This document shows positions 33,499 to 41,854 of a DNA stretch of 64,000 nucleotides, piece after piece. The stretch covers positions 10,048 through 74,047 of the forward strand of contig CAZRJW010000002.1 of NCBI GenBank assembly GCA_964600845.1, written 5' to 3'. Below the pieces are notes generated by a model. The model had not been told where the DNA came from, made no database searches, and saw only the letters and a list, made by a program, of their open reading frames with translations. This DNA comes from JAGOTP01 sp964600845 (lineage in GTDB: Bacteria; Patescibacteriota; Patescibacteriia; 2-12-FULL-60-25). A program made the position numbers and the translations under genes. Within the stretch, counting starts at the first letter, position 1; each line of letters opens with the position of its first letter.

Positions 33499-33810
33499 AT
33501 GTCACGTAGTCTTAAAAAAGGTGCTTTCACCGATGCCAAGCTTCTTGCAAAGGTCATCGCTCAGAAGGCTGGGGATAAAACCCCCATCAAGACGTGGTCT
33601 CGTGCTTCGACGATCACTCCTGAGATGGTCGGTAAAACAATGGCAGTCCACAATGGCAAGATGCACATTGCGGTTGTTATCGTTGAGAACATGGTTGGAC
33701 ACAAGCTTGGAGAGTTCTCTCCAACGCGTAAGTTCGTTCGTCATGGTGGTAAATTAGCTAAGTCGGATGCTCCAGCGGCCAAGCCAGCTGCAGCTCCAGC
33801 TAAGAAATAA
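33499..33810 (+). CDS. rpsS: 30S ribosomal protein S19
   Basis: 103 residues. MSRSLKKGAFTDAKLL start, WSRASTITPEMVGKTMAVHN and GHKLGEFSPTRKF identify S19. The C-terminus carries a short Ala/Pro/Lys tail. The spacer CCTCCT before ATG is the complement of an SD. Confidence 0.97.
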   Translation: MSRSLKKGAFTDAKLLAKVIAQKAGDKTPIKTWSRASTITPEMVGKTMAVHNGKMHIAVVIVENMVGHKLGEFSPTRKFVRHGGKLAKSDAPAAKPAAAPAKK

Positions 33811-33813
33811 TCT

Positions 33814-34239
33814 ATGGACGTTCACGCATTTCTCCGTTCCCTCCGTATCTCACCCCGCAAAGTGCGTTTGGTGATCGATGCGGTTCGTGGAAAGTCTGTG
33901 AAAGACGCGGATATCCGTTTGTCTCTCATGAACAAGGGTGCTGCCTTGCCAGTGCTCAAGCTTTTGCGTTCCGCGATTGCAAACGCAGAACACAACTTCA
34001 AGATGGAATCGAGCTCGTTGTACATCAAGTCGATTACAGCGGACGGCGGACCAACATTGAAGCGCTCGCGCCCTCGCGCCTTTGGTCGAGCAGCGCCGAT
34101 TCGCAAGCGAACCACGCATCTTTCGATTGTGTTGGCTGATCGTGCCGAACTTGCGGACAAGAAGAGCGCAAAGAGCAAGAAGGTTGAGAAAGTTGAAAAG
34201 ACTGTCAGCCCTAAGAAGTCCTCTTCTTTGAAGGCCTAA
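33814..34239 (+). CDS. rplV: 50S ribosomal protein L22
   Basis: 141 residues with the L22 core (RISPRKVRLVIDAVRGKSV; GPTLKRSRPRAFGRAAPIRK, the tunnel-constriction loop) and a Lys/Ser-rich C-terminal tail of about 25 residues. Confidence 0.96.
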   Translation: MDVHAFLRSLRISPRKVRLVIDAVRGKSVKDADIRLSLMNKGAALPVLKLLRSAIANAEHNFKMESSSLYIKSITADGGPTLKRSRPRAFGRAAPIRKRTTHLSIVLADRAELADKKSAKSKKVEKVEKTVSPKKSSSLKA

Positions 34240-34244
34240 CCTCT

Positions 34245-35063
34245 ATGGCACACAAAGTTCATCCATTCGTTTTCCGTCTCGGAACCACGACCCAGTGGCC
34301 ATCCCGTTGGTTTGCGCGCAAAGAAGTATTTAGCACGCACTTGCAACAGGATCACGACATTCGTTCGTACTTCGTTACGCAGTTGAAAGACGCCGCCTTG
34401 AACCGTGTCGATATTGAGCGTTCACGCGGAAATATCACGGTCACTCTTCACACGGCTAAGCCAGGTGTAGTGATCGGACGTTCAGGCGCAGGGATTGAAG
34501 AGCTTCGCAAGAAGGCGACCAAGCGCTTCTTCCCAATGCAGCGCGGAAAGATGCTCTTCACCATTGCTGTGCAAGAAGTTGCACGTCCAGGGATTGAAGC
34601 GCAGCTCGTCGCGCAAGGAGTTGTCCAAGATCTCGAACGCCGCATGGCTTTCCGCCGTGTGTTGAAGATGACACTTGAACGTATCCGCAAGGCGGGTGCG
34701 CTCGGTGCGCGTGTCGCGGTCGCTGGACGTTTGAACGGCGCAGAAATTGCCCGTACAGAAAAACTCGGTTGGGGAAAAATCCCTCTGACAAACTTGCGCG
34801 CAGATATTGACTACGCGTCCACGACAGCTCGTACGATCGCAGGAGCGATTGGGGTAAAGGTCTGGATTTACCGCGGAGATATCTTTGCTCAGGACCGTTT
34901 GTCTCAGTATCAGCCAAACACGCCTGCGCGTGGAGGTCGCTCGGATCGTTCCGGTGATCGCCGCGACGGAGGTGCGCGTCGCCCAATGGGAGGCCCACGT
35001 TCCATGCCAGCTCAAGCTCCAGCGCCAGCCGTTGAATCCACTGAAGCGCCAGCAGCGGCTTAA
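34245..35063 (+). CDS. rpsC: 30S ribosomal protein S3 with C-terminal extension
   Basis: 272 residues. KH domain (VVIGRSGAGIEELRKKATKR) and C-terminal domain (GALGARVAVAGRLNGAEIAR) as in S3, which helps unwind mRNA at the entry site. The last 50 residues form an Arg/Gly then Ala/Pro tail (PARGGRSDRSGDRRDGGARR) beyond the normal end. Confidence 0.96.
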   Translation: MAHKVHPFVFRLGTTTQWPSRWFARKEVFSTHLQQDHDIRSYFVTQLKDAALNRVDIERSRGNITVTLHTAKPGVVIGRSGAGIEELRKKATKRFFPMQRGKMLFTIAVQEVARPGIEAQLVAQGVVQDLERRMAFRRVLKMTLERIRKAGALGARVAVAGRLNGAEIARTEKLGWGKIPLTNLRADIDYASTTARTIAGAIGVKVWIYRGDIFAQDRLSQYQPNTPARGGRSDRSGDRRDGGARRPMGGPRSMPAQAPAPAVESTEAPAAA

Positions 35064-35078
35064 TCGAACCCACGCATT

Positions 35079-35489
35079 ATGTTAATTCCAAGCAAAGTTA
35101 AGCACCGCAAGTGGCACAAAGGACGTGCGCGTAATATCCGCACGGCTTCCGATAAGATCGGTATCGCCTTTGGATCACATGGTTTGAAAGCGATCACCCC
35201 ATCCTGGGTCTCGAGCCAGCAGATCGAAGCGGCTCGTCGTGTTCTCACGCGCTACATCAAAAAGGGAGGCAAAGTCTGGATCCGTATCTTCCCAGATCAC
35301 CCTGTCACAAAGAAGGGAAACGAAGTTCCGATGGGATCCGGTAAAGGAGCGGTTGACCACTACGTGGCCGTCGTTCGCCCAGGAACAGTGCTCTTCGAGA
35401 TGGATGGTGTTACTCCTGAAGCAGCGAAAGAGGCTCTGGAAAGTGCTGCGTTTAAACTCTCGAGTGTCTGTAAGTACATCGCGAAATAA
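35079..35489 (+). CDS. rplP: 50S ribosomal protein L16
   Basis: 136 residues. MLIPSKVKHRKWHKGRARN start, GSHGLKAITPSWVSSQQIEA and GSGKGAVDHYVAVVRPG match L16, which positions tRNA in the A site. 15-base gap to rpsC, no SD. Confidence 0.97.
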   Translation: MLIPSKVKHRKWHKGRARNIRTASDKIGIAFGSHGLKAITPSWVSSQQIEAARRVLTRYIKKGGKVWIRIFPDHPVTKKGNEVPMGSGKGAVDHYVAVVRPGTVLFEMDGVTPEAAKEALESAAFKLSSVCKYIAK

Positions 35490-35491
35490 GT

Positions 35492-35692
35492 ATGGACATG
35501 AAAGAACTCCTCACCCAGACGACCGAAGAACTCTCGCGCATGCTCGGAGAAGCGGAGCGTGACGAGCAGGCCCTTCGTCGGAAGCTCGCCTTGCGCACGT
35601 ATGCCAAGACAGCGGAATCGACAACGATTCGTCGGCAGGTCGCCCGTTTAAAAACGGTGATTGCCCAACAGAAGCGTTCCACTACCGTATGA
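35492..35692 (+). CDS. rpmC: 50S ribosomal protein L29
   Basis: 66 residues, two-helix protein; MDMKELLTQTTEELSRMLGE then RTYAKTAESTTIRRQVARLK replaces the usual N-x-x-R-I-x-x-V-R-R-x-I-A-R end in looser form. Identity rests mainly on position between rplP and rpsQ. Its TGA stop overlaps the rpsQ start (ATGA). Confidence 0.88.
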   Translation: MDMKELLTQTTEELSRMLGEAERDEQALRRKLALRTYAKTAESTTIRRQVARLKTVIAQQKRSTTV

Positions 35693-35958
35693 TGACCACT
35701 CCTCCAACCACCACTCCTCACCGCCGTCTGCAGGGAGTCGTTGTATCCAACAAGATGCAAGCGACAACTGTTGTGCGTGTGGACCGTCGTGTCGCTCACC
35801 CGAAATACGGAAAGTATTTTACGGTCTCGAAGCGTTTCAAGATTCACTCCCCAGGAGTGACGCTCGATCTCGGAGATATCGTTCAGTTCGAAGAGTGCCG
35901 ACCTATTAGCCGCGACAAGCGCTGGCGCTATATTGCAACCTTGAAGAAGGTTGCGTAA
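35689..35958 (+). CDS. rpsQ: 30S ribosomal protein S17
   Basis: 89 residues, OB fold. RRLQGVVVSNKMQATTVVRV, HPKYGKYFTVSKRFKIHSPG and GDIVQFEECRPISRDKRW are diagnostic. Starts at 35689 by a 4-base overlap with rpmC; the next codon is also ATG. Confidence 0.97.
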   Translation: MMTTPPTTTPHRRLQGVVVSNKMQATTVVRVDRRVAHPKYGKYFTVSKRFKIHSPGVTLDLGDIVQFEECRPISRDKRWRYIATLKKVA

Positions 35959-35965
35959 TCCCTTT

Positions 35966-36337
35966 ATGATTCAACACCGATCGATGATCGCCGTCGCGGA
36001 TAACACCGGAGCAAAGTTGCTTCAGTGTATCGGCGTACAGGGCGGCTACAAGATGCGCTATGCGGGTCTTGGAGACGTGGTGACCTGCGTCGTGAAGGAA
36101 GCAGCCCCACGCGGTATGGTAAAGAAGTCCGATATCGTTCACGCCGTGCTCGTACGTATCCGCAAGGAAACACGCCGACCAGACGGAACGTATATCCGTT
36201 TTGATGAAAATGCAGCGGCGATTATTGACCCGAAATCTCTTGATCCAAAAGGCACACGTATCTTCGGCCCAGTTGCACGCGAATTGCGTGGACGTGGCTT
36301 CTCGAAGATCGTGTCCTTAGCTCCAGAAGTGCTCTAA
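35966..36337 (+). CDS. rplN: 50S ribosomal protein L14
   Basis: 123 residues from ATG 35966. MIQHRSMIAVADNTGAKLLQ and GDVVTCVVKEAAPRGMVKKS match L14, and RIFGPVARELR is typical. Upstream TTG 35951 would overlap rpsQ and is rejected. Confidence 0.97.
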   Translation: MIQHRSMIAVADNTGAKLLQCIGVQGGYKMRYAGLGDVVTCVVKEAAPRGMVKKSDIVHAVLVRIRKETRRPDGTYIRFDENAAAIIDPKSLDPKGTRIFGPVARELRGRGFSKIVSLAPEVL

Positions 36338-36339
36338 CT

Positions 36340-36648
36340 ATGGCGACTCATCCAGTAAAGACCGGCGACACTATCGAAGTGATCGCGGGAAAAGATCGTG
36401 GGAAAACTGGGAAAGTGCTGCAAGTGTTTCCTCGCTTGGCGCGCGTTTCCGTACAGGGGATTAACCTCATGAAGCGTCACATGCGCAGCCGACGCTCAGG
36501 AGACAAAGGACAGATCGTCCAGTTCCCAATGCCCATCCATCTTTCAAACGTTCGTGTAAGCTCCGCAACGGAAAGCGCTTCTGAAACAGCTCCGGAGAAA
36601 GAAGCTCCTGCTAAAAAGAAAGCGACGACGCGTAAGACGAAGACCTAA
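36340..36648 (+). CDS. rplX: 50S ribosomal protein L24
   Basis: 102 residues. KOW motif (KTGDTIEVIAGKDRGKTGKV) and GINLMKRHMRS identify L24, an assembly initiator. C-terminal Lys/Ala/Glu tail of about 30 residues (KEAPAKKKATTRKTK). Confidence 0.95.
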   Translation: MATHPVKTGDTIEVIAGKDRGKTGKVLQVFPRLARVSVQGINLMKRHMRSRRSGDKGQIVQFPMPIHLSNVRVSSATESASETAPEKEAPAKKKATTRKTKT

Positions 36649-36651
36649 CCT

Positions 36652-37191
36652 ATGACCACCCTTAAGGAACAATATCAGGCCCAAGTCGTTCCGGCCCTCC
36701 GTGAACAATTTGGCATCAAGAACGCCATGGCCCTTCCGAAAGTCACGAAGGTCGTGGTTTCTGTTGGCTTGTCACAGGCGATCAAGGACCCAAAGGTAAT
36801 GGAAATGGTTGAACAGACACTCACGCGCATTACGGGTCAAAAGCCAGTGCGCACTAAGGCGAAGAAGTCCATCGCCAGTTTCAAAATTCGTGAAGGAATG
36901 ATTGTTGGAATGATGGTGACACTTCGTGGTCCACGCATGTGGGACTTCCTGACGAAGTTGACGCGCATCACCTTCCCTCGTATTCGTGACTTCCGTGGGA
37001 TCAGTGCTAAATCCATCGATGCGCAAGGAAATGCCTCGATCGGGTTCCGCGAGAACTTGGCGTTCCCTGAAATCCGCCCAGACGAAATCGAGCGTACTCA
37101 TGGTCTTCAGATCACGATTACGACAACCGCCGGAGCCAAAGACCGCGGTCTCGCGCTTCTTAAAGGGCTTGGCTTTCCTTTCCAGAACTAA
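36652..37191 (+). CDS. rplE: 50S ribosomal protein L5
   Basis: 179 residues, standard. 5S rRNA binder. KVVVSVGLSQAIKDPKVME, ITGQKPVRTKAKKSIASFKI and the FREN(L)AFPEI segment are family-typical. Confidence 0.97.
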   Translation: MTTLKEQYQAQVVPALREQFGIKNAMALPKVTKVVVSVGLSQAIKDPKVMEMVEQTLTRITGQKPVRTKAKKSIASFKIREGMIVGMMVTLRGPRMWDFLTKLTRITFPRIRDFRGISAKSIDAQGNASIGFRENLAFPEIRPDEIERTHGLQITITTTAGAKDRGLALLKGLGFPFQN

Positions 37192-37203
37192 TCCAACGAT
37201 CCT

Positions 37204-37389
37204 ATGGCTACTGAAGCTCAAATTGCCAAGTCCCGTCGCAAGCCGAAGTTTTCTTCGCGCCTTGTTCGACGCTGCTGGCGCTGCGGCCGCACCCACGGAT
37301 TCATGCGCATCTTCGGACTCTGTCGTATCTGCTTCCGCGAGATGGCGAACCGCGGTGAAGTCCCAGGTGTGACCAAATCCAGCTGGTAA
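37204..37389 (+). CDS. rpsN: 30S ribosomal protein S14, zinc-binding type
   Basis: 61 residues, the short zinc form (type Z). CWRCGRTHGFMRIFGLCRIC holds the two CxxC pairs. Retained zinc ligands mark the ancestral type. Confidence 0.97.
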   Translation: MATEAQIAKSRRKPKFSSRLVRRCWRCGRTHGFMRIFGLCRICFREMANRGEVPGVTKSSW

Positions 37390-37400
37390 TATCCTACGTT

Positions 37401-37793
37401 ATGTCTACTGACCCGATTAGCGATTTCCTCACCCGTATCCGCAACGCACATCTCGTGCGTCACGACGTGGTGACTGCTCCAAGTTCTCGCATCAAGCGAG
37501 CGATTGCCGATATCCTTCAGCGTGAAGGCTATATCGAATCTGTTGAAGAAAAGTCTGAAGGTGCGAAGCGTACGATCTCCGTTCGCTTAAAGTATGTCGG
37601 AAAGCTGCCAGCGATTCACCAGCTCACGCGTATTTCGAAGCCTGGCCGCCGCGTGTATCGCAAGAACGATGAACTTCCTCGCGTCCTGTCTGGACAGGGG
37701 ATGGCGATCATCTCCACTTCCGTTGGTCTCATGACGGATCGTGAAGCGCGTGCTCGTAAGCTGGGGGGAGAAATCTTGTGTGAAATTTCCTAA
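37401..37793 (+). CDS. rpsH: 30S ribosomal protein S8
   Basis: 130 residues. MSTDPISDFLTRIRNAHLVRH start and STSVGLMTDREARARKLGGE end are diagnostic. S8 often represses the spc operon by binding its mRNA; no such site was identified here. Confidence 0.97.
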   Translation: MSTDPISDFLTRIRNAHLVRHDVVTAPSSRIKRAIADILQREGYIESVEEKSEGAKRTISVRLKYVGKLPAIHQLTRISKPGRRVYRKNDELPRVLSGQGMAIISTSVGLMTDREARARKLGGEILCEIS

Positions 37794-37802
37794 CCTCCGC
37801 TT

Positions 37803-38354
37803 ATGTCACGTATTGGAAAAAAACCAGTCCTCCTCCCTGCCGGCGTCGATGCCACCATCGAAGCAAAGCAGGTGACGATCAAAGGACCGAAAGGGACGCT
37901 GCACGTTGGTCTTCCAGCGGCGGCTAAGATTGAGATGCAAGCCGATCCTCGTGCGTTGCTTGTGACGGTTGCCCGTCCAGAGCACGTCGATGACCGCGCC
38001 ATCTGGGGTCTTGTTCGTCAATTGCTCTCGAACGCCGTAGACGGTGTTCAGAAGCCATTCGAAAAGGCACTCGAATTCGTCGGGGTTGGATTCAAGGTCG
38101 CGCTCGAAGGCCGCAAGCTCATGATGGATCTTGGGTTCTCGCACCGCGTTCCCTTTGAGCTCCCAGAAGGAATCGATGGTAAAGTCGAGAAGCAGATTTT
38201 GACGCTCTCCGGCATCGACAAAGCCCTTGTTGGAGAAACAGCTGCTCGCATTCGTCGCAATCGTCCACCAGAGCCTTATAAGGGCAAAGGTGTGAAGTAT
38301 GTTGATGAAGTAATTCGTCGCAAGGCTGGTAAGACAGCTAAGTCTGCTGGCTAA
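37803..38354 (+). CDS. rplF: 50S ribosomal protein L6
   Basis: 183 residues. MSRIGKKPVLLPAGVDATIE, IKGPKGTL and the C-terminal PPEPYKGKGVKYVDEVIRRK with K-A-G-K-T are typical. Confidence 0.97.
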   Translation: MSRIGKKPVLLPAGVDATIEAKQVTIKGPKGTLHVGLPAAAKIEMQADPRALLVTVARPEHVDDRAIWGLVRQLLSNAVDGVQKPFEKALEFVGVGFKVALEGRKLMMDLGFSHRVPFELPEGIDGKVEKQILTLSGIDKALVGETAARIRRNRPPEPYKGKGVKYVDEVIRRKAGKTAKSAG

Positions 38355-38360
38355 CCCCTT

Positions 38361-38723
38361 ATGAAGATCTCCCTAGCAAACCAACAAAAGGCGCGTCGTA
38401 TCGCACGTGTTCGCGCGACCATTTCCGGAACAGCTGAGCGTCCACGTCTCGCTGTCTTCCGCAGCCTCGCGCATATTTCTGCGCAGGTGATTGATGATAC
38501 TTCCGGCAAAACTCTTGCCGCTGTCCGTGATGTCGAATTGTCCGAAGCAGAACGCAAAGGCAAGAAGAAGCTTGAAATTGCGAAGGCTGTCGGAATGCTT
38601 CTCGGAACGCGTGCCATGGAAAAGGGTGTGAAAGCGGTCGTCTTCGATCGTCGCGATAAGAAATACCACGGTCGTGTTCGTGCTCTCGCTGAGGGCGCGC
38701 GCGAAGCGGGTCTCACATTTTAA
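38361..38723 (+). CDS. rplR: 50S ribosomal protein L18
   Basis: 120 residues. 5S rRNA binder; RPRLAVFRSLAHISAQVIDD and FDRRDKKYHGRVRALAEGAR match. Confidence 0.96.
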   Translation: MKISLANQQKARRIARVRATISGTAERPRLAVFRSLAHISAQVIDDTSGKTLAAVRDVELSEAERKGKKKLEIAKAVGMLLGTRAMEKGVKAVVFDRRDKKYHGRVRALAEGAREAGLTF

Positions 38724-38726
38724 TCT

Positions 38727-39536
38727 ATGATGAACGAAGAACAGCAACCAACCTCCGCGCCAGAGGCGCCAGAAGCAGCAGCTGCTCCAGCTGCTGAAAA
38801 CACAGCCGCTCCAGCGGCAGCGGCGGCAACGCCAGCTGCAGCTCCTGCGTCTGCTTCGGCTGCAGCACGTCCATATGGTGGAGGTGCCCGTGGTCCAGGC
38901 GGTGGCTTCCGTGGCGGAAGCCGCGGTCCAAGCGGAGGTGCTCGTGGCGGCCAGGGTGGTCGCGGCGGTGCTGCCGGTGGTCGTGGAGGTCGAGGTCCAG
39001 GCGGCCCAGGTGGTCGCGGTGGACGTCGCGATGGTCAGTCTGGAGATGTTCCAGCCGAAGCCGACTACGACGAAAAGAACTTGGAAGTCTCACGTGTTAC
39101 ACGTGTGACCCAGGGTGGAAAGCGCATGCGCTTCCGCGTGTTGAGCGTGATCGGAAACCGCAAGGGACGTGTTGGATATGGCTTGGCAAAAGGATTGGAT
39201 GTCGCAGCTGCTTCCACCAAGGCCGCAACCAAAGCACGCAAAGCCCTTCTGACAGTTCCACTCATCAACGAAACAATTCCTCACATGGTGCGTGCAAAGG
39301 CGGGTGCCGCTGTCGTCTTGTTGAAGCCAGCGCCAAAAGGAGCTGGAATCAAAGCCGGTGGTGCAACGCGTGCCGTACTTGAAATCGCTGGTGTACCAAA
39401 CGTTGTTTCGAAGCTCCTCGGATCTTCCAACAAGGTGAACGTCGTGCGCGCAACTTTTGCCGCCCTGCGCATGCTCCGCATGCCAATCAGCAAGACGGAC
39501 GATAAACAGCCTAAGGAAGACGCTCCAAAGGCCTAA
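38727..39536 (+). CDS. rpsE: 30S ribosomal protein S5 with long RGG-type N-terminus
   Basis: 269 residues, about 100 more than usual. Residues 1-45 are Ala/Pro-rich, 50-105 consist almost wholly of Gly/Arg with RGG and FRGG elements, and the S5 core (double-stranded-RNA-binding-like) starts about residue 110 (VSRVTRVTQGGKRMRFRVLS; GKRGRVGYGLAKG-type). RGG tracts bind RNA and promote phase separation in other proteins. Directly followed by rplO without rpmD. A TAATCT spacer separates it from rplR. Confidence 0.95.
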   Translation: MMNEEQQPTSAPEAPEAAAAPAAENTAAPAAAAATPAAAPASASAAARPYGGGARGPGGGFRGGSRGPSGGARGGQGGRGGAAGGRGGRGPGGPGGRGGRRDGQSGDVPAEADYDEKNLEVSRVTRVTQGGKRMRFRVLSVIGNRKGRVGYGLAKGLDVAAASTKAATKARKALLTVPLINETIPHMVRAKAGAAVVLLKPAPKGAGIKAGGATRAVLEIAGVPNVVSKLLGSSNKVNVVRATFAALRMLRMPISKTDDKQPKEDAPKA

Positions 39537-39547
39537 TCTCACCTGCT

Positions 39548-40015
39548 ATGTCATTAAGTCTTCACACAATTGCCCCGAACGTAGGCTCACATGAGCGCTC
39601 GTTCCGTATCGGTCGTGGTCACGGCTCCGGTCGTGGCAAAACGGCAGGTAAGGGAACAAAGGGTCAGAAGTCCCGTTCCGGTGGAAAGGGTGGCTTGAAA
39701 ATGCACGGCATGAAGCAGATGCTTCTCTCCTTCCCAAAGGTCCGTGGGTTTAAGAGCTTTGCGTCGAAGTTGGTCTCGATTCCTGTTCAGCGCTTGGATG
39801 TATTTCCAGAAGGAACGACGATTGACTTGAAAGCCATGCATGCAGCCGGTCTCTTGCATCGCGGAGAACATACCGTCAAAATTATTGGGGGAACAGCTCC
39901 AACGCACAAACTGACAGTTGTCGGCTTGCGTATGACTGCTTCTGCGAAGGAATTGATCGAGAAAGCTGGTGGATCGGTCGTTGCTGGTGACAGAAAGAAA
40001 AAGAAGACTGCCTAA
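39548..40015 (+). CDS. rplO: 50S ribosomal protein L15
   Basis: 155 residues. RGHGSGRGKTAGKGTKGQKS and GGLKMHGMKQM-type region are diagnostic. The gap to rpsE is only 11 bases; L30 (rpmD), which stands here in most bacteria, is missing. Confidence 0.96.
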   Translation: MSLSLHTIAPNVGSHERSFRIGRGHGSGRGKTAGKGTKGQKSRSGGKGGLKMHGMKQMLLSFPKVRGFKSFASKLVSIPVQRLDVFPEGTTIDLKAMHAAGLLHRGEHTVKIIGGTAPTHKLTVVGLRMTASAKELIEKAGGSVVAGDRKKKKTA

Positions 40016-40054
40016 TTCCGTGTCTTTCCCTCGAAGCTGAGGGAAGATTCCTCT

Positions 40055-41332
40055 ATGTGGGACAAACTCCTTCGTGCGTGGCAGGTCAAAGAGGTTCGAC
40101 ATGGGTTGCTGTTCGTGATCGCCATGATGGTGATCTTCCGAGTAGTCGCTCATATTCCGTTGCCTGGTGTTGATCTTGCAGCGCTCCAACAGTTTTTTGA
40201 CGCGAACCAAGTCTTGGGTGTCTTGAACTTGTTCTCAGGTGGAACGATCCGAACATTCAGCATTGTGGCGTTGGGTGTCGCTCCATACATCACCGCTTCG
40301 ATTATCTTGCAGCTCTTGGCAGTCATCATCCCTCGTTTGGAAGAGATCCAGAAAGAAGGAGAAAGCGGCCAGCGTAAGATCAATCAGTGGACACGTCTTC
40401 TGACGGTTCCGCTTGCGCTGATTCAAGGAGTAGGGCTTCTGACGCTTATGCGTCAGTCGCAGGTGCCTATCTTGACCAGAACGGATCCGGTTCACATCGC
40501 TGCCATCTTGATCGCCGTCACAGCAGGAACCTTGTTCCTCATGTGGATTGGCGAATTGATCAGCGAAAAGAAAGTCGGAAATGGTGTTTCCTTGTTGATC
40601 TTCGCGGGTATTTTGGCGGATCTTCCAAGTTCGCTTGGACAGTTCATCACAACCTTCGATTCGTCACAGTGGATCATCGTCTTCATCTACGCAGCGATTG
40701 CGATTTTGATGGTTGCGGGTGTAGTCTTCGTTACAGAAGGTCAGCGCAACATTCCAATCCAACACGCGCGCAGTGTTCGTGGGCAGGCTGGGTCAACAGG
40801 TGGAGTAGCCTCGAGCTTGCCACTTCGTGTGAATATGGTGGGTGTGATGCCGATTATCTTCGGTATTTCATTCCTCACGTTCCCAACCATGTTGGCGCAG
40901 CTCTTCGCTCAGGCGAATAATCCAAGTCTGCGCAGTGCAGCTGCCTGGATCCTGACGACGATGCAAAACCAAACGATCTACGCCATTCTGTACCTCGCGC
41001 TGGTTGTCGGCTTTACCTATTTCTACACGGCGGTTGTGTTCCATCCAGAACGGGTGGCAGAGAATCTCCAGAAACAAGGAGCCTTCATCCCGGGTATCCG
41101 CCCAGGCCCTCCAACGGCCAGCTACTTGGAAGGAATCGTTGGTCGCATGACATTAGCCGGAGCCATCTTCTTGGGTCTTATCGCGGTGCTGCCAATTGTC
41201 GCTCAAGGGCTGACAGGGACGCAGACATTGGCGATTGGAGGAACCTCTATGTTGATCGTCGTGTCGGTTGTGATCGAATCTGTGAAACAGATTCAGTCAC
41301 AGTCAACGATGCGCGAATACGATACGTACTAA
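40055..41332 (+). CDS. secY: Preprotein translocase subunit SecY
   Basis: 425 residues, ten membrane helices. Central channel of the Sec translocon. MWDKLLRAWQVKEVRHGLLF start; plug region LNLFSGGTIRTFSIVALGVAPYI (in part) and cytoplasmic loop with EGQRNIPIQHARSV are typical. Last gene of the cluster, with the hairpin 41353-41388 after it. The usual infA, rpmJ, rpsM, rpsK, rpoA genes do not follow. Confidence 0.97.
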   Translation: MWDKLLRAWQVKEVRHGLLFVIAMMVIFRVVAHIPLPGVDLAALQQFFDANQVLGVLNLFSGGTIRTFSIVALGVAPYITASIILQLLAVIIPRLEEIQKEGESGQRKINQWTRLLTVPLALIQGVGLLTLMRQSQVPILTRTDPVHIAAILIAVTAGTLFLMWIGELISEKKVGNGVSLLIFAGILADLPSSLGQFITTFDSSQWIIVFIYAAIAILMVAGVVFVTEGQRNIPIQHARSVRGQAGSTGGVASSLPLRVNMVGVMPIIFGISFLTFPTMLAQLFAQANNPSLRSAAAWILTTMQNQTIYAILYLALVVGFTYFYTAVVFHPERVAENLQKQGAFIPGIRPGPPTASYLEGIVGRMTLAGAIFLGLIAVLPIVAQGLTGTQTLAIGGTSMLIVVSVVIESVKQIQSQSTMREYDTY

Positions 41333-41352
41333 TCGAAAAAAGACATACACGG

Positions 41353-41388
41353 TACACAATGAGAACCCACCAGGGTTCTCATTGTGTA
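41353..41388 (+). terminator. Terminator-like hairpin after secY
   Basis: A 16-bp perfect stem (TACACAATGAGAACCC / GGGTTCTCATTGTGTA) with loop ACCA, followed only by TTCTGAC. Strong stem but short T-run. Confidence 0.75.
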
Positions 41389-41413
41389 TTCTGACATGGT
41401 AGGCTTCCTGTAT

Positions 41414-41770
41414 ATGACCCCTCAATACACCGATGCCACTCAATTTCTTGGGAAGAGCGTTACGGTTCTTATTGATCGCCCTCTCGGAACCAAGCACCCG
41501 AAATATGGGTATAAATACCCCATTAATTACGGCTTTATAGAGGGAACAATTTCTCCCGATGGCCGTGAGTTAGATGCCTATGTTCTCGGGGTAGATGAGC
41601 CGGTAGGGGACTTTACCGGACATTGCATTGCCTTTATCCGCCGAATTAATGCTCCGGATGATAAGCTGATCATTGTTCCTGAAGGAAAAACCTTTTCTCA
41701 GGAGGAAATTCGTGAAGCGACACACTTCCAAGAGCAGTTTTTTCAGACGGAAATCATCTTCCCATCGTAG
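41414..41770 (+). CDS. ppa: Inorganic pyrophosphatase, short form
   Basis: 118 residues from ATG 41414. Family I pyrophosphatase fold: KYGYKYPINYGFIEGT then DGRELDAYVLGVDEP, which carries the metal-binding Asp residues. It is about 55 residues shorter than E. coli Ppa, with N- and C-terminal parts reduced; similar short forms occur in small-genome bacteria. A TAGGCT box 8 bases before the ATG implies a leaderless transcript. Upstream in-frame Met codons fall within the terminator. Confidence 0.85.
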   Translation: MTPQYTDATQFLGKSVTVLIDRPLGTKHPKYGYKYPINYGFIEGTISPDGRELDAYVLGVDEPVGDFTGHCIAFIRRINAPDDKLIIVPEGKTFSQEEIREATHFQEQFFQTEIIFPS

Positions 41771-41854
41771 GAAGGTTGGCCTTTCTCCTGTTTCCAGAAA
41801 GCTTCAGACAGGAAGGTTGTCGGATGGGCTCATTTTGGCTATTCTTACGGGTAT

